DNA from: Bacillota bacterium
GTDB lineage: Bacteria; Bacillota_I; Bacilli_A; Erysipelotrichales; Erysipelotrichaceae
NCBI GenBank assembly: GCA_023387245.1
Contig: JAEWIH010000105.1
Span: 1 to 12,243 of the forward strand
Length of the DNA: 12,243 nucleotides
Direction: 5' to 3'
Numbering within the stretch: position 1 is the stretch's first letter; every line of letters begins with the position of its first letter. Below are positions 1 through 5,457 of the stretch, piece by piece. A program made the translations under genes and the position numbers. Under the pieces are notes generated by a model. The model had not been told where the DNA came from. It did not search any database and worked only from the letters and a program-made list of their open reading frames with translations.

Positions 1-509
1 GGGCTAAAGATTTGATTGCTGAATTGGGTAGTAATGTTACTAGGTGGATATTGTTAGGTACGAAGTATAATCAGACTTTGTCTTTGAGTGAGAAATTGTT
101 TGAACAGGCTAAAAACGAGGTTGAAAAAATTCGGACGGTATTGGGCCAGATTTATATTTGTGAAGTTTTAAAAGCGCCTTTTATTGGTAAATTGAATAGT
201 CATTATGAGCAGTTTATGTTGGCTTTATGTGATGATTTAAATGTTCCTAATGCGGTGGCGGCTATGTTTGAGTGCATTAAACAGATTAATCAATTGTTGC
301 GATTACGTGATGCTGATTCTAACATTTTGGCTGATCATATTTTTAGTTTGCGTCGAATGTTAGCGGTTTTAGGTCTTGAGTTTAAACAGTTTGATTTTAG
401 TGATGAATCGAAAGAGTTAATTATGAATTGGCATAGTGCTAAATTAGAGCGTAATTTTGAATTGGCGGATAAATATCGTTTGGATTTAATTGCTTTGGGG
501 ATTTTGTGA
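1..509 (+). CDS. cysS: Cysteinyl-tRNA synthetase, C-terminal part (5' end outside window)
   Basis: Cytoplasmic enzyme that charges tRNA-Cys with cysteine. Only the C-terminal 168 codons are present; the frame is open from base 3 (reading AKDL...) with no start inside the window. The catalytic HIGH and KMSKS parts lie upstream. What is visible is the anticodon-side helical region (DALR-type domain), recognisable from ALCDDLNVPNAVAAMF, matching the family pattern MDDDLNTP.A...F, and from the final LADKYRLDLIALGIL, matching AD.IR..L...GI. The protein stops immediately after GIL, whereas most bacterial CysRS continue with about ten or more residues of the type LEDTPQGTRW, so this one has a shortened tail. 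Its TGA stop overlaps the ATG of mrnC by one base, and cysS followed by mrnC and rlmB is the usual Bacilli order. Identity is secure from the sequence plus context. Confidence 0.93.
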   Translation, partial: AKDLIAELGSNVTRWILLGTKYNQTLSLSEKLFEQAKNEVEKIRTVLGQIYICEVLKAPFIGKLNSHYEQFMLALCDDLNVPNAVAAMFECIKQINQLLRLRDADSNILADHIFSLRRMLAVLGLEFKQFDFSDESKELIMNWHSAKLERNFELADKYRLDLIALGIL

Positions 510-907
510 TGGAATATAATGGTGGTAGTTTGGCTTTTGTTGGTGATGCGTATTTGACGTTGGTTGTTCGTAAATATTTGTTGGAGTCCGGGATTACTAA
601 GGGTAATACATGGTTAAAGTGGTCTAATTATTTTGTTAGTGGACTTTATCAGGCTAAGTTTTGTGATTATTTATTGGCTCTTGATTTTTTGGTTGAAGAG
701 GAATTGATTTACTATCGGCGAGGTTATAATTATAAAAACAAGTCTGTGGCTAAAAATGTTGATATTTTATCGTATCGGAAGGCTACTGGTTTAGAGGCGG
801 TGTTTGGTTATTTATATATTATAGATAATCAAAAGCGTTTGAATGATATTTGGGAAAAATATAGGAATTTTGTGGAGGATAATTATGGCAGAATATGTTT
901 ACGGTAG
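509..907 (+). CDS. mrnC: Mini-ribonuclease III (23S rRNA maturation)
   Basis: Cytoplasmic RNase III-like nuclease without a dsRNA-binding domain; in B. subtilis MrnC trims the ends of 23S precursor rRNA. The protein has 132 residues. The signature LAFVGDAYL (residues 8-16) carries the catalytic Asp13, and the second signature YRKATGLEAVFGYLYI (residues 89-104) carries Glu96; the central RRGYNYKNKSVAKNVD corresponds to the family's RGRNAK....PKNTD. The N-terminus is about ten residues shorter than in B. subtilis, starting just before the first catalytic motif. I chose ATG 509, which overlaps the cysS stop (TGATG) and suggests translational coupling; a GTG at 506 in the same frame would add one residue. 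The 3' end overlaps rlmB by 23 bases. Confidence 0.93.
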   Translation: MEYNGGSLAFVGDAYLTLVVRKYLLESGITKGNTWLKWSNYFVSGLYQAKFCDYLLALDFLVEEELIYYRRGYNYKNKSVAKNVDILSYRKATGLEAVFGYLYIIDNQKRLNDIWEKYRNFVEDNYGRICLR

Positions 908-1616
908 AAATACCGTGTTGACCAAATTGCGGGTTCCTGGTGTGGTGTTACGTTTATATTTAAGTAGTAATGTTAAGGATATTGTTGATTTGGCTAAAAA
1001 ACATAAAATAGATATTGAGTGGACTAATAATGCATATTTATCTTCTTTAGTTAAGGGTTGTCATCAAGGAGTTGTGGCTTTGGCGAATGATTATTGTTAT
1101 TATGATCTAGATGATTTTATAAATGGCTTAGATCTATCTACTAATCCTTTGGTGGTATTGTGTGATGGATTGGAGGACCCACATAATTTAGGGGCTATTT
1201 TGAGGACATGTGAGGCTTGTGGTGTGTCGGGTGTTATTATTGGTAAAAATCGTCAAGTTCAGGTTACTGATACGGTGGCTAAGGTTGCTCAGGGGGCTGT
1301 TGATTTAGTTAAAATTGTTCGGGTTACTAATTTGGTGAATGCGATTAAAAAAATGAAGTCTAAAGGTTTTTGGATTGTTGGTGCTGATAATTGTGAGAGT
1401 GATGATTATCGTAATGTTCCTAGTGATCGGCCTTTGGTGGTGATTGTTGGTTCTGAGGGTAAGGGTATATCTCGTTTAGTTTTGAATGAGTGTGATTATC
1501 GAGTGAAAATTTTTATGTTGGGTCAAATTAATTCTCTAAATGTAAGTGTGGCGACCGGAATCTTGCTTTATTCAATTATGGAGAAGCGGATAGATATTAA
1601 TGGAGAAATTTGTTAA
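885..1616 (+). CDS. rlmB: SpoU/TrmH-family rRNA 2'-O-methyltransferase (RlmB type)
   Basis: SAM-dependent methyltransferase of the knotted SPOUT class. By context and similarity it is the 23S rRNA Gm2251-type enzyme (YacO/RlmB in Bacilli). It has 243 residues. The N-terminal 75 residues form the small substrate-binding domain ending in HQGVVALA (60-67). The three SpoU motifs follow: N101-LGAIL-R107, GSEGKG (189-194) and NSLNVSVA (216-223). Motif 3 is preceded by IFM where the family usually has IPM. The start at ATG 885 is set by GGAGG at 874-878, six bases upstream; an in-frame ATG at 843 lacks a ribosome binding site and would add residues unlike the family. The gene begins inside mrnC and ends inside the sigma gene. 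The methylated position itself cannot be read from the sequence. Confidence 0.92.
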   Translation: MAEYVYGRNTVLTKLRVPGVVLRLYLSSNVKDIVDLAKKHKIDIEWTNNAYLSSLVKGCHQGVVALANDYCYYDLDDFINGLDLSTNPLVVLCDGLEDPHNLGAILRTCEACGVSGVIIGKNRQVQVTDTVAKVAQGAVDLVKIVRVTNLVNAIKKMKSKGFWIVGADNCESDDYRNVPSDRPLVVIVGSEGKGISRLVLNECDYRVKIFMLGQINSLNVSVATGILLYSIMEKRIDINGEIC

Positions 1617-2217
1617 TGAGTTTGAGTTCATTTATTTGGCGGCGCGTTGTCCTTATTTAATCTATAATGAATTCGTTAAATTACATTTGCGTTTTATTAA
1701 TAAAATTATTAGTGATTCTACGTCATTGAATGGTAAATGCTATACGTATGATGATGTCTATCAAGAGGTTTTGGTTGCTGTTTGGTATAGTTTTTTACAT
1801 TATCGGCAAGATCAGGGTATGAAATTTACTTCATATTTATATCTTGTGGCTAAGTCGCGAATTTTTCGTTTATTACAAAAACATCAATATAGTGCTTATG
1901 GTATTTTGGATAAATGTATTTCGTTGGATGCTCCGGTTGTTGGACATGATGATAATATGAATTTATTGGATGTTGTGGCGGATAGTAATGCTTTATATCA
2001 ACCTCAAAAGATGGCGGATGTTGATTTTGCTATGGAGTGGTTACGTGATTTTGTTTGTGGTTGGTCGAAAGATGATGTTAGGATTGTATTTTTGAGAAAT
2101 GTTGGCTATGGTTATAGCGAAATTGCTGCTATGGTTGGCTGTAGACGTAAGCATGTGGAATATGTATTACATAAAGTACGTAAAGGCTGGCACGATTTTA
2201 ATAAAAGTAACGTTTGA
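1600..2217 (+). CDS. Sigma-70 family RNA polymerase sigma factor, SigH-like
   Basis: Alternative sigma factor of 205 residues. Region 2 covers about residues 49-96 (YDDVYQEVLVAVWYSFLHYR, then FTSYLYLVAKSRIFRLLQKH). A linker contains SLDAPV (108-113) and LLDVVAD (122-128), similar to SLDKPI and the acidic stretch of SigH. Region 4 covers about 156-197, with a helix-turn-helix at YSEIAAMVGCRRKHVEYVLHKV. The position after mrnC-rlmB and before rpmG-secE-nusG is that of sigH in B. subtilis, but the sequence is divergent enough that I leave the symbol blank; in lactobacilli and streptococci this lineage includes competence regulators (ComX/SigX). The start at ATG 1600 lies 17 bases inside rlmB and has no good ribosome binding site nearby (GGAG at 1580-1583 is too far), so it probably depends on translational coupling. 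Its stop codon lies within the -35 box of the next promoter. Confidence 0.85.
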   Translation: MEKFVNEFEFIYLAARCPYLIYNEFVKLHLRFINKIISDSTSLNGKCYTYDDVYQEVLVAVWYSFLHYRQDQGMKFTSYLYLVAKSRIFRLLQKHQYSAYGILDKCISLDAPVVGHDDNMNLLDVVADSNALYQPQKMADVDFAMEWLRDFVCGWSKDDVRIVFLRNVGYGYSEIAAMVGCRRKHVEYVLHKVRKGWHDFNKSNV

Positions 2218-2242
2218 CGAAATAATGTTTTTGTGTTAAAAT
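2214..2242 (+). promoter_or_regulatory. Sigma-A-type promoter for rpmG-secE-nusG
   Basis: TTGACG (2214-2219), a 17-base spacer, and TAAAAT (2237-2242) with an extended -10 TG at 2234-2235. Five of six bases match consensus in each box. Transcription should begin near 2249, leaving a short leader of about 19 bases with GGAG at 2257-2260 before ATG 2268. The -35 box contains the TGA stop of the sigma gene, so the promoter sits at the very end of the upstream operon. Confidence 0.8.
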
Positions 2243-2267
2243 GCTAAAACGAGATTGGAGTGGTGTT

Positions 2268-2423
2268 ATGGCTAAGGATAATAAGATAATTCTGGTTTGT
2301 AGTCAATGCTTGAGTCGTAACTACAGTACTAGTAAAAATCACCAGCAACATTCCAAGCGGTTGTCTATTAATAAATTTTGTAAGCATTGTAATAAACATA
2401 CTTTGCATCAGGAGTCTAAGTAG
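2268..2423 (+). CDS. rpmG: 50S ribosomal protein L33 (zinc-binding form)
   Basis: Small protein of the large ribosomal subunit, 51 residues (usual length 49-50). It has two CxxC pairs, C11/C14 (CSQC) and C38/C41 (CKHC), which form the zinc-ribbon of the C+ type of L33, and the typical ending [16 protein letters not shown] place the start at ATG 2268, seven bases after GGAG (2257-2260). An in-frame ATG at 2241 overlaps the -10 box of the promoter and would lie upstream of the predicted transcription start, so it is unlikely. First gene of the rpmG-secE-nusG unit, a standard Bacilli arrangement. Many Bacilli carry more than one rpmG copy; whether this one does cannot be seen here. Confidence 0.94.
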   Translation: MAKDNKIILVCSQCLSRNYSTSKNHQQHSKRLSINKFCKHCNKHTLHQESK

Positions 2424-2435
2424 GAGGGGCGGATT

Positions 2436-2624
2436 ATGTTAAGTTGGTTTTCGTTAAAAGCTATTATGAAAGAAGTGAAACAACATATTAAATGGCCGAG
2501 TATGAAAGAATTGATGTCTACAGTACAGACGGTTATTATTTTTATTGTTTTGTTTGTGGCGTTTTTGTTTACGGTTGATTTTATATTTACTGTTTTAACT
2601 TCATTGTCTGAGCGTGGTTTATAA
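2436..2624 (+). CDS. secE: Preprotein translocase subunit SecE
   Basis: Essential small membrane subunit that clamps the SecY channel of the general secretion pathway. It has 62 residues, the short single-helix form typical of Gram-positive bacteria. The amphipathic helix contains the conserved KWPSMKELMS (residues 19-28), and one membrane segment spans roughly residues 33-54 (VIIFIVLFVAFLFTVDFIF). The start at ATG 2436 follows GGAGG at 2423-2427, which overlaps the last base of the rpmG stop codon. Its place between rpmG and nusG confirms the assignment. Confidence 0.95.
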   Translation: MLSWFSLKAIMKEVKQHIKWPSMKELMSTVQTVIIFIVLFVAFLFTVDFIFTVLTSLSERGL

Positions 2625-2626
2625 TT

Positions 2627-3175
2627 ATGAGTGAATTAAAGAAAGAGTGGTATGTAGTTAATACCTATGCGGGTCATGAAAATCGGGTTAAGGAAAATTT
2701 ATTGCGTCGGATTGATACAATGAATTTACATGATAATTTGTTTAGGATTGTAGTGGCTGAAGAGGAAGAGGTAACTTATAAAAATAAAAAAGCGATTAAG
2801 AAAACTAAAAACATTTTTCCAGGTTATTTATTTGTTGAGATGATTATGACTGATGAATCTTGGTATGTAGTTAGAAATACTCCGGGTGTTACAGGTTTTA
2901 TTGGTTCTAGTGGTGGGGGTAAAAAGCCTTTTCCGGTTAGTGAAGAAGAGATGGAATCTATTTTAAGGCGCTTAGGTATTAGCGAGGCTAAAATTAATGT
3001 AGATTTTGGAGTAGGTGATTATGTGGTGATTAATACCGGTCCTTTTGTTACTAAGGAGGGCAAGGTAGAGGCTATGGATGATGATAGTCAGATGGCTACA
3101 GTTTTGATTGATTTATTTGGTCGAATTACTCCGGCAGAGATTAATTATGCTGAATTAAGCAAAATTGAAAATTAA
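2627..3175 (+). CDS. nusG: Transcription elongation/antitermination factor NusG
   Basis: RNA polymerase-associated factor that modulates elongation and pausing and links transcription to Rho or the ribosome. It has 182 residues, the usual length. The NGN domain starts with EWYVVNTYAGHENRVKENL and includes FPGYLFVEM (about residues 65-73) and VRNTPGVTGFIG (about 82-93). The C-terminal KOW domain runs from about residue 125 (FGVGDYVVINTGPF) to FGRITPAEINYAELSKIE. The KOW loop reads GPFVTKEGKVEAMD, slightly different from the more common GPFANFEG. ATG 2627 lies two bases after the secE stop with only a weak purine-rich sequence upstream, so translation is probably coupled to secE. In most Bacilli rplK and rplA follow; here a terminator follows instead. 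Confidence 0.96.
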   Translation: MSELKKEWYVVNTYAGHENRVKENLLRRIDTMNLHDNLFRIVVAEEEEVTYKNKKAIKKTKNIFPGYLFVEMIMTDESWYVVRNTPGVTGFIGSSGGGKKPFPVSEEEMESILRRLGISEAKINVDFGVGDYVVINTGPFVTKEGKVEAMDDDSQMATVLIDLFGRITPAEINYAELSKIEN

Positions 3176-3208
3176 AAAGAGTTTAGATATTGAATCTAAA
3201 CTCTTTTT
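3174..3208. terminator. Bidirectional Rho-independent terminator
   Basis: Perfect 15-bp inverted repeat: left arm 3174-3188 (AAAAAGAGTTTAGAT) and right arm 3194-3208, with a 5-base loop ATTGA. Five T at the end of the right arm serve the plus strand, and the five A at the start give a T run on the minus strand. It lies between convergent genes (nusG and the ArsC/Spx-like gene) and overlaps the nusG stop codon by two bases, so it can end both transcripts. Confidence 0.9.
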
Positions 3209-3227
3209 GTAGCGTGCCATATTTTGA

Positions 3228-3551
3228 TTAATCTAATGGATAATTATTACCGACATAAACATTTGTTTGAGTTTCTATTATTGGTCTTTTGATTAATAGA
3301 TTGTCTTTTGCCATTAAGTCTAACCATTGTTGAGTAGTTAATTGTGAGCGGATGGTTTTGTCTAGTTGTTTATAAGATTTTCCGCTAGTGTTTAACCATT
3401 TATTGATTTCTAAGTTACTTTTTTTGAACATAGATACTAATTTATCTTTAGTTAATTTTTGTGTTTTATAATTAAAGAAATTAGCTTGCGGAAAATGTTG
3501 GAGTGCTTTTTTTGTTGAGTTACAAGTGTTTATTCCATAAATTGTTATCAT
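3228..3551 (-). CDS. ArsC/Spx-family thioredoxin-fold protein with CxxT active site
   Basis: Protein of 107 residues belonging to the arsenate reductase (ArsC)/Spx/YusI family. Visible family marks are YGINTC10NSTKKAL at the N-terminus, corresponding to the CxxC-K-A loop; WLNTSGKSYKQL (52-63), the family's NTSG..Y..L motif; and LLIKRPII (85-92), with the conserved Arg89-Pro90. The second cysteine of CxxC is replaced by Thr13, as occurs in single-Cys members. Spx proteins bind the RNA polymerase alpha C-terminal domain and are around 130 residues; the shorter length favours a YusI/ArsC-like protein of unknown substrate. GAGG on the minus strand (3562-3559) sits seven bases before the start. 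It is convergent with nusG and divergent from the G5-protein gene, separated by only 47 bp. No arsenic-related genes are nearby, so arsenate reduction should not be assumed. Confidence 0.82.
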   Translation of the reverse strand: MITIYGINTCNSTKKALQHFPQANFFNYKTQKLTKDKLVSMFKKSNLEINKWLNTSGKSYKQLDKTIRSQLTTQQWLDLMAKDNLLIKRPIIETQTNVYVGNNYPLD

Positions 3552-3572
3552 ATTTTTACCTCGTTTTATTAT

Positions 3573-3578
3573 ATTATA
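3573..3578 (-). promoter_or_regulatory. Probable -10 box for the ArsC/Spx-like gene
   Basis: Exact TATAAT on the minus strand (plus-strand ATTATA), about 22 bases before the start codon, which allows a short leader with GAGG at 3562-3559. No good -35 is visible at 16-18 bases upstream and there is no TG extension. It lies only 8 bp from the forward -10 box at 3587-3592, so the two promoters would compete for polymerase. Confidence 0.5.
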
Positions 3579-3583
3579 ACCTA

Positions 3584-3592
3584 TGTTACAAT
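3584..3592 (+). promoter_or_regulatory. Probable extended -10 promoter for the G5-protein gene
   Basis: TGTTACAAT: an extended -10 (TG at 3584-3585) followed by TACAAT (3587-3592). The -35 region 17 bases upstream (TTTTAT) is poor. The predicted start point, about seven bases downstream, falls on or next to ATG 3599, implying a leaderless or nearly leaderless message. No Shine-Dalgarno sequence is present between 3580 and 3598. Confidence 0.5.
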
Positions 3593-3598
3593 ATTATT

Positions 3599-5335
3599 AT
3601 GAAGAAAATGATTTTGATTTGTTTTTGTTGGTTGTTTATATTTATTTTAGTATTAAATATTAATATTTTTAGTAAGGAGAAAAATATTAAATATATTGGT
3701 CCTAAAGTTATTGAGGTTAATGCTGGTCAAAAAATAGATTTAAATAGTTTAATTGTGTTTAGAGATAATAATAAAACTGTTTTTGCTTCTAAAATTATTG
3801 GTGATTATAATTTAATAATGGCTGGTGATTATTTTTTAAAAGCTCAATACTGCGATGGTAAAGATTGTATTAAAGTAACAGTTATTTTAAGAGTTAAAGA
3901 TATTTTAGAGCATAAAGTTGTTAGCTATTTGAAAAATGTTCCCTTTGAAGAAAAAGTTGTTGAGAGCCAGTCTTTAAAAACGGGTATGGAAGTTATAGAA
4001 CAACAAGGTGTTAATGGAGTTAATTTATTAAAAGCTAGCGCCTATTATGTTAATGGTATTAAGGTTGGTCAAAGTCCTTTTGTGGAAACTGAGTTGACTA
4101 AAGCTGTGGATCAAATTGTTGCTAGGGGCCAAATGTCGCATCGACAAGTTAAAAAAGAGGTTAGACGCGAGGCGATTCCTTTTAAAACTGTTTATCAAAA
4201 TGATATTAATGTTGAATATGGTCAACAAAAAGAGATTGTTGCTGGTGAGGTTGGTTATATTGAAATTGTTGAAAATGTAACTTATGTAGATAATTATGAA
4301 GTAGAGAGAGTAGAGGTTAGTCGGAGTCAGGTTAAAGAACCTAAAACAAGGGTGATTGCTAGAAATAAAGATAATCAAAGTGTTGATCCGAAAAAAAATC
4401 GATTTTATGTTGCGGAAGTGGTGCCTTTTGAAAAAATTTCAATTAAAGATAGAAGCTTACCGTTAGGATATGAAGAAGTTAGACAGCCAGGTACGGAAGG
4501 ATTAATGATTGTTGGCTTAATAAAGGATGATGAAGGCGAGTTGCTTGAATTTGAACGTTTTTTAAGTGTTGAGCCGATTAATGAGTTGATAGTTGTTGGT
4601 ACTAAGGAAAATGTTAATAAGTTTAATTATCAATATCATAGTGATATATTGCCTTTTTATCAGTATTTTCAATTAAATAATAGATTGAAATCTGATGAAT
4701 ATTTAATAAAATATCCAGGAGTAGTTGGTTTTGTTGAACGCAAATATCAAATTAATTTAGTGAATGAACAAGAAGTTTCTCGCCAATTAATAGAGGAAAG
4801 ATCTGATTTAGGATATGATCAGTTAGTTGAATATGGGGATATTGATCAAGATAATCGATTAGTGTTACTAGATTCGGTTTTTAATATTTCAGCTGTTGTG
4901 GATAAGCGCTGGTTTAAGGGCGATAATGTTGATTTATTAGTTACTTTAAATAGCGATAATGTGAGAGGTATATATGGTAATAGTTTTAATTTAAATTTTG
5001 TAGTTGATTCTAAAAAGGTTACTCTTAATTTCCCGGTAGAAATTAGAATTCCTCTTTTTACTGGTACAAATATTAATAATTTGGAATTGTATGATAATTC
5101 ATCGATTTTGGGATTGAGTTTATTAGATTATAAAGTTGATAATAATGTATTAGTTACTAGGGTAATTAATCCTAGAAAGATTACGTTAGTTCATGTTCAA
5201 AATAAAGTTGAGAAAAAGCAGAAATTTAATATTAAAAAAAATGTTAATAATTTGGTGTATGAGCTTTTGGCGGTTTTTGGGGTTACTATTTTATTAATAT
5301 TTAAAATCTTTATTTATTTTAAGAATAAAGATTAA
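3599..5335 (+). CDS. Membrane-anchored surface protein with about four G5 repeats
   Basis: Unrecognised as a named gene; 578 residues. Residues 4-20 form a strongly hydrophobic signal peptide or signal anchor with no clear cleavage site. Residues 34-102 resemble a bacterial Ig-like (DUF5011-type) domain, with YIGPKVIEVNAGQKIDLN and GDYFLKAQYCDGKDCIKVTV. Then come tandem G5-like repeats: about 106-178, 189-257, 270-338, and a more degenerate 342-414. The best show the pattern V-PFE/K...G....V..G..G and end in IVVGTK or IVARG. Residues 420-535 look like another beta-rich domain. A membrane helix (about 551-573) and a KNKD tail end the protein; there is no LPXTG. G5 domains in other proteins bind N-acetylglucosamine-containing polymers or act as spacers. 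If both hydrophobic ends stay in the membrane, the G5 array forms an extracellular loop. ATG 3599 lacks a ribosome binding site; ATG 3608 is an alternative start. Confidence 0.75.
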   Translation: MKKMILICFCWLFIFILVLNINIFSKEKNIKYIGPKVIEVNAGQKIDLNSLIVFRDNNKTVFASKIIGDYNLIMAGDYFLKAQYCDGKDCIKVTVILRVKDILEHKVVSYLKNVPFEEKVVESQSLKTGMEVIEQQGVNGVNLLKASAYYVNGIKVGQSPFVETELTKAVDQIVARGQMSHRQVKKEVRREAIPFKTVYQNDINVEYGQQKEIVAGEVGYIEIVENVTYVDNYEVERVEVSRSQVKEPKTRVIARNKDNQSVDPKKNRFYVAEVVPFEKISIKDRSLPLGYEEVRQPGTEGLMIVGLIKDDEGELLEFERFLSVEPINELIVVGTKENVNKFNYQYHSDILPFYQYFQLNNRLKSDEYLIKYPGVVGFVERKYQINLVNEQEVSRQLIEERSDLGYDQLVEYGDIDQDNRLVLLDSVFNISAVVDKRWFKGDNVDLLVTLNSDNVRGIYGNSFNLNFVVDSKKVTLNFPVEIRIPLFTGTNINNLELYDNSSILGLSLLDYKVDNNVLVTRVINPRKITLVHVQNKVEKKQKFNIKKNVNNLVYELLAVFGVTILLIFKIFIYFKNKD

Positions 5336-5402
5336 GAATTACTTAAAGGTAACGCTTTTTTTAGGTTTAATATGAGTTAAAAGTTTTAAAAAATCAAAAA
5401 AA

Positions 5403-5431
5403 ATGATAAATAAAAGATTTTGTGGTAAAAT
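5403..5431 (+). promoter_or_regulatory. Probable promoter for the SEC10/PrgA-like gene
   Basis: ATGATA (5403-5408), a 17-base spacer, and TAAAAT (5426-5431) with an extended -10 TG at 5423-5424. The -35 matches TTGACA at four of six positions. Transcription would start near 5438, giving a leader of about 20 bases that contains the ribosome binding site AAAGGTGG before ATG 5458. No terminator separates this promoter from the G5 gene, so readthrough is also possible. Confidence 0.65.
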
Positions 5432-5457
5432 CAAAAAAAGATATAAAGGTGGTTACT

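Noticed and set aside
843..884. Upstream ATG extending rlmB by 14 residues
   Set aside because: GGAGG is placed correctly for ATG 885, and the extra residues lie wholly within mrnC and do not match the family.
4028..4378. 116-codon minus-strand frame inside the G5 gene
   Set aside because: Antisense shadow of a well-supported coding sequence, rich in Asn, Ile and Leu as expected from the complement of AT-rich codons.
5336..5400. Terminator after the G5 gene (AAAG, loop, CTTT and a T run near 5344-5361)
   Set aside because: The stem has only about four base pairs of A/T-rich sequence, too weak to call.
5390..5439. Direct repeat AAAATCAAAAAAA (5390-5402 and 5427-5439) around the promoter
   Set aside because: The repeat is low-complexity in an AT-rich stretch; chance is a sufficient explanation, so I do not call an operator.
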